Below, piece by piece: positions 63,180 through 64,000 of a stretch of 64,000 bases of DNA. A model generated the notes under the pieces. It worked only from the letters and a program-made list of their open reading frames with translations, was not told the DNA's origin and searched no databases. The translations under genes were made by a program, and so were the position numbers. Positions within the stretch are counted from its first letter, which is position 1; every line of letters begins with the position of its first letter. The DNA is taken from the NCBI RefSeq assembly GCF_000568405.1, contig NZ_ARZY01000003.1, forward strand, positions 62,001 to 126,000, given 5' to 3'. This DNA comes from Catenovulum agarivorans DS-2 (GTDB taxonomy: Bacteria; Pseudomonadota; Gammaproteobacteria; Enterobacterales; Alteromonadaceae).

Positions 63180-63599
63180 GTGGAAAATTTTACGCCAGTT
63201 TCGGCTTTAGTCGGTGGAGCATTTATTGGCTGCGCTGCGGTATTTTTATTGATTTTTTTGGGCAGAGTAGCTGGTATATCCGGCATTATTAGCCAAGCAT
63301 TTTCTACTCAATCAAATTGGTTACAGCGAAATACTTGGCGGGTGGCGTTTGTGTTGGGGCTAATAATGGGGCCTATTGTAGCGGTTAATTATTTTGCAAT
63401 TACACCTCCACAAGCACCAGCAGGAAATATCATAACTCTTGTTATTGCAGGTTTACTTGTCGGATTTGGGGCCGTGTATGGCAGTGGCTGTACTAGTGGA
63501 CATGGGGTATGTGGTATCAGTCGATTTTCAAAGCGTTCGATTATTGCTACAGCTACCTTTATGGCAACGGCTGGTATGACTGTTTGGGTAATGGCTTAA
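63180..63599 (+). CDS. YeeE/YedE-family sulfur transport protein
   Basis: A 139-aa membrane protein with four or so helices and the YeeE/YedE half-module [20 protein letters not shown] carrying the Cys used to pass thiosulfate or sulfane sulfur. GTG start, GAGGG ribosome site. Pairs with the next gene as the two halves of a transporter. Confidence 0.88.
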   Translation: MENFTPVSALVGGAFIGCAAVFLLIFLGRVAGISGIISQAFSTQSNWLQRNTWRVAFVLGLIMGPIVAVNYFAITPPQAPAGNIITLVIAGLLVGFGAVYGSGCTSGHGVCGISRFSKRSIIATATFMATAGMTVWVMA

Positions 63600-63615
63600 G
63601 GTGCGAGGTATAAAA

Positions 63616-64000
63616 ATGAGCAAGATAAAGAGCGGGCTAGTTGGTTTTATATCTGGTGTGTTATTTGGGGCTGGCTTAGCTGTAGCACAAATGACCAACC
63701 CACAAAAGGTATTAGATTTTTTAAATGTAACGGGTGATTGGGATCCCAGCTTAGCGTTAGTGATGGCTGGTGCATTGGTTGTTAGTTGGGCTGGGTATCG
63801 AGTTAAAGCACGCATGCAGCAACCTGTGTATGCGTGCGATTTTTCAGTCCCAACGAATAAACAGATAGATCTGCGTTTGATGCTGGGCAGCGCGACATTT
63901 GGTATTGGCTGGGGATTGGCTGGGTTGTGTCCGGGTCCTGCAATTGCTTCTTTGAGCTACGCGAGCTTTGATTTACTGATATTTGTTAGTGCAATGTTGG
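63616..64000 (+). CDS. YeeE/YedE-family protein (DUF6691), 5' part
   Basis: Partial gene running off the right edge (128 codons seen). It starts ATG 63616, 16 bases after the preceding gene. It contains GVLFGAGLAVAQMTNP and GWGLAGLCPGPAI, the second half-module of YeeE/YedE pairs, with a Cys in LCPGP. Confidence 0.86.
   Translation, partial: MSKIKSGLVGFISGVLFGAGLAVAQMTNPQKVLDFLNVTGDWDPSLALVMAGALVVSWAGYRVKARMQQPVYACDFSVPTNKQIDLRLMLGSATFGIGWGLAGLCPGPAIASLSYASFDLLIFVSAML

Overview
The window looks like chromosomal DNA of a marine, agar-degrading gammaproteobacterium, probably Alteromonadales and possibly Catenovulum-like. This is inferred from the low GC content, two GH50 beta-agarases, one GH86 agarase/porphyranase, three S1-type sulfatases, large TonB-dependent receptors, and housekeeping genes typical of that group (a DUF2999 protein, YceH, CcoG, a cyanide-insensitive-type bd oxidase, an all-alpha dUTPase). 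I could run no database search; family names come from motifs and remembered family patterns.

Layout. 1-488: start of a cation/proton antiporter. 0.7-11.1 kb: a candidate phosphoinositide-scavenging locus with FecR, a signal-transducing TonB receptor, a convergent ECF sigma factor, a secreted PI-PLC, a second paralogous TonB receptor and a periplasmic metallophosphoesterase. 11.1-17.2 kb: DUF2999 gene, GbsR-type regulator, cydAB, dUTPase, yceH, kdgK. 17.2-30.2 kb: a self-contained sulfated-galactan regulon. Three sulfatases, a small secreted ORF and a GH50 agarase surround an ECF sigma factor and an anti-sigma factor whose outer part carries two carbohydrate-binding-like modules. Four promoters of form TGTGTCA-N16-C(C/G)AA(T/C)A sit before the sigma gene and each sulfatase unit. 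30.3-34.7 kb: ccoG, two hypothetical genes, a CBS protein and an HD-GYP protein. 34.8-40.3 kb: a translationally coupled SMC / MksE-like / kleisin-like operon without the nuclease of Wadjet systems. 40.4-41.5 kb: three small hypotheticals.

41.9-45.7 kb: a secreted FG-GAP/UnbV protein and a DUF5060 glycosidase-like lipoprotein. 45.8-50.4 kb: a membrane-anchored HExxH protein, a decayed toxin-antitoxin pair, an SPFH protein and the glutathione-dependent formaldehyde pathway (frmA, fghA). 50.6-60.5 kb: a second agar locus. A leftward operon (GH50, DUF1080 3-keto-glycoside hydrolase-like, PVC-type haem dehydrogenase) diverges from a GH86 enzyme around the palindrome ATTGTATACAAT, followed by an Asp/Met-rich lipoprotein. 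60.5-64.0 kb: a hypothetical membrane protein and a sulfide/persulfide cluster (metallo-beta-lactamase persulfide dioxygenase-like, TauE, rhodanese, two YeeE/YedE proteins) running off the end.

How it may work together: GH86 and GH50 enzymes cut agar or porphyran, sulfatases desulfate it, and KdgK feeds the 2-keto-3-deoxy-sugar branch. The sigma/anti-sigma pair could couple polysaccharide binding in the periplasm to transcription of its own cluster. The GH50-DUF1080-haem dehydrogenase operon could add an oxidative (3-keto) route. The anti-sigma architecture, DUF1080 and PVC-type haem protein resemble Planctomycetes/Verrucomicrobia genes, so transfer from that group is plausible but untested.
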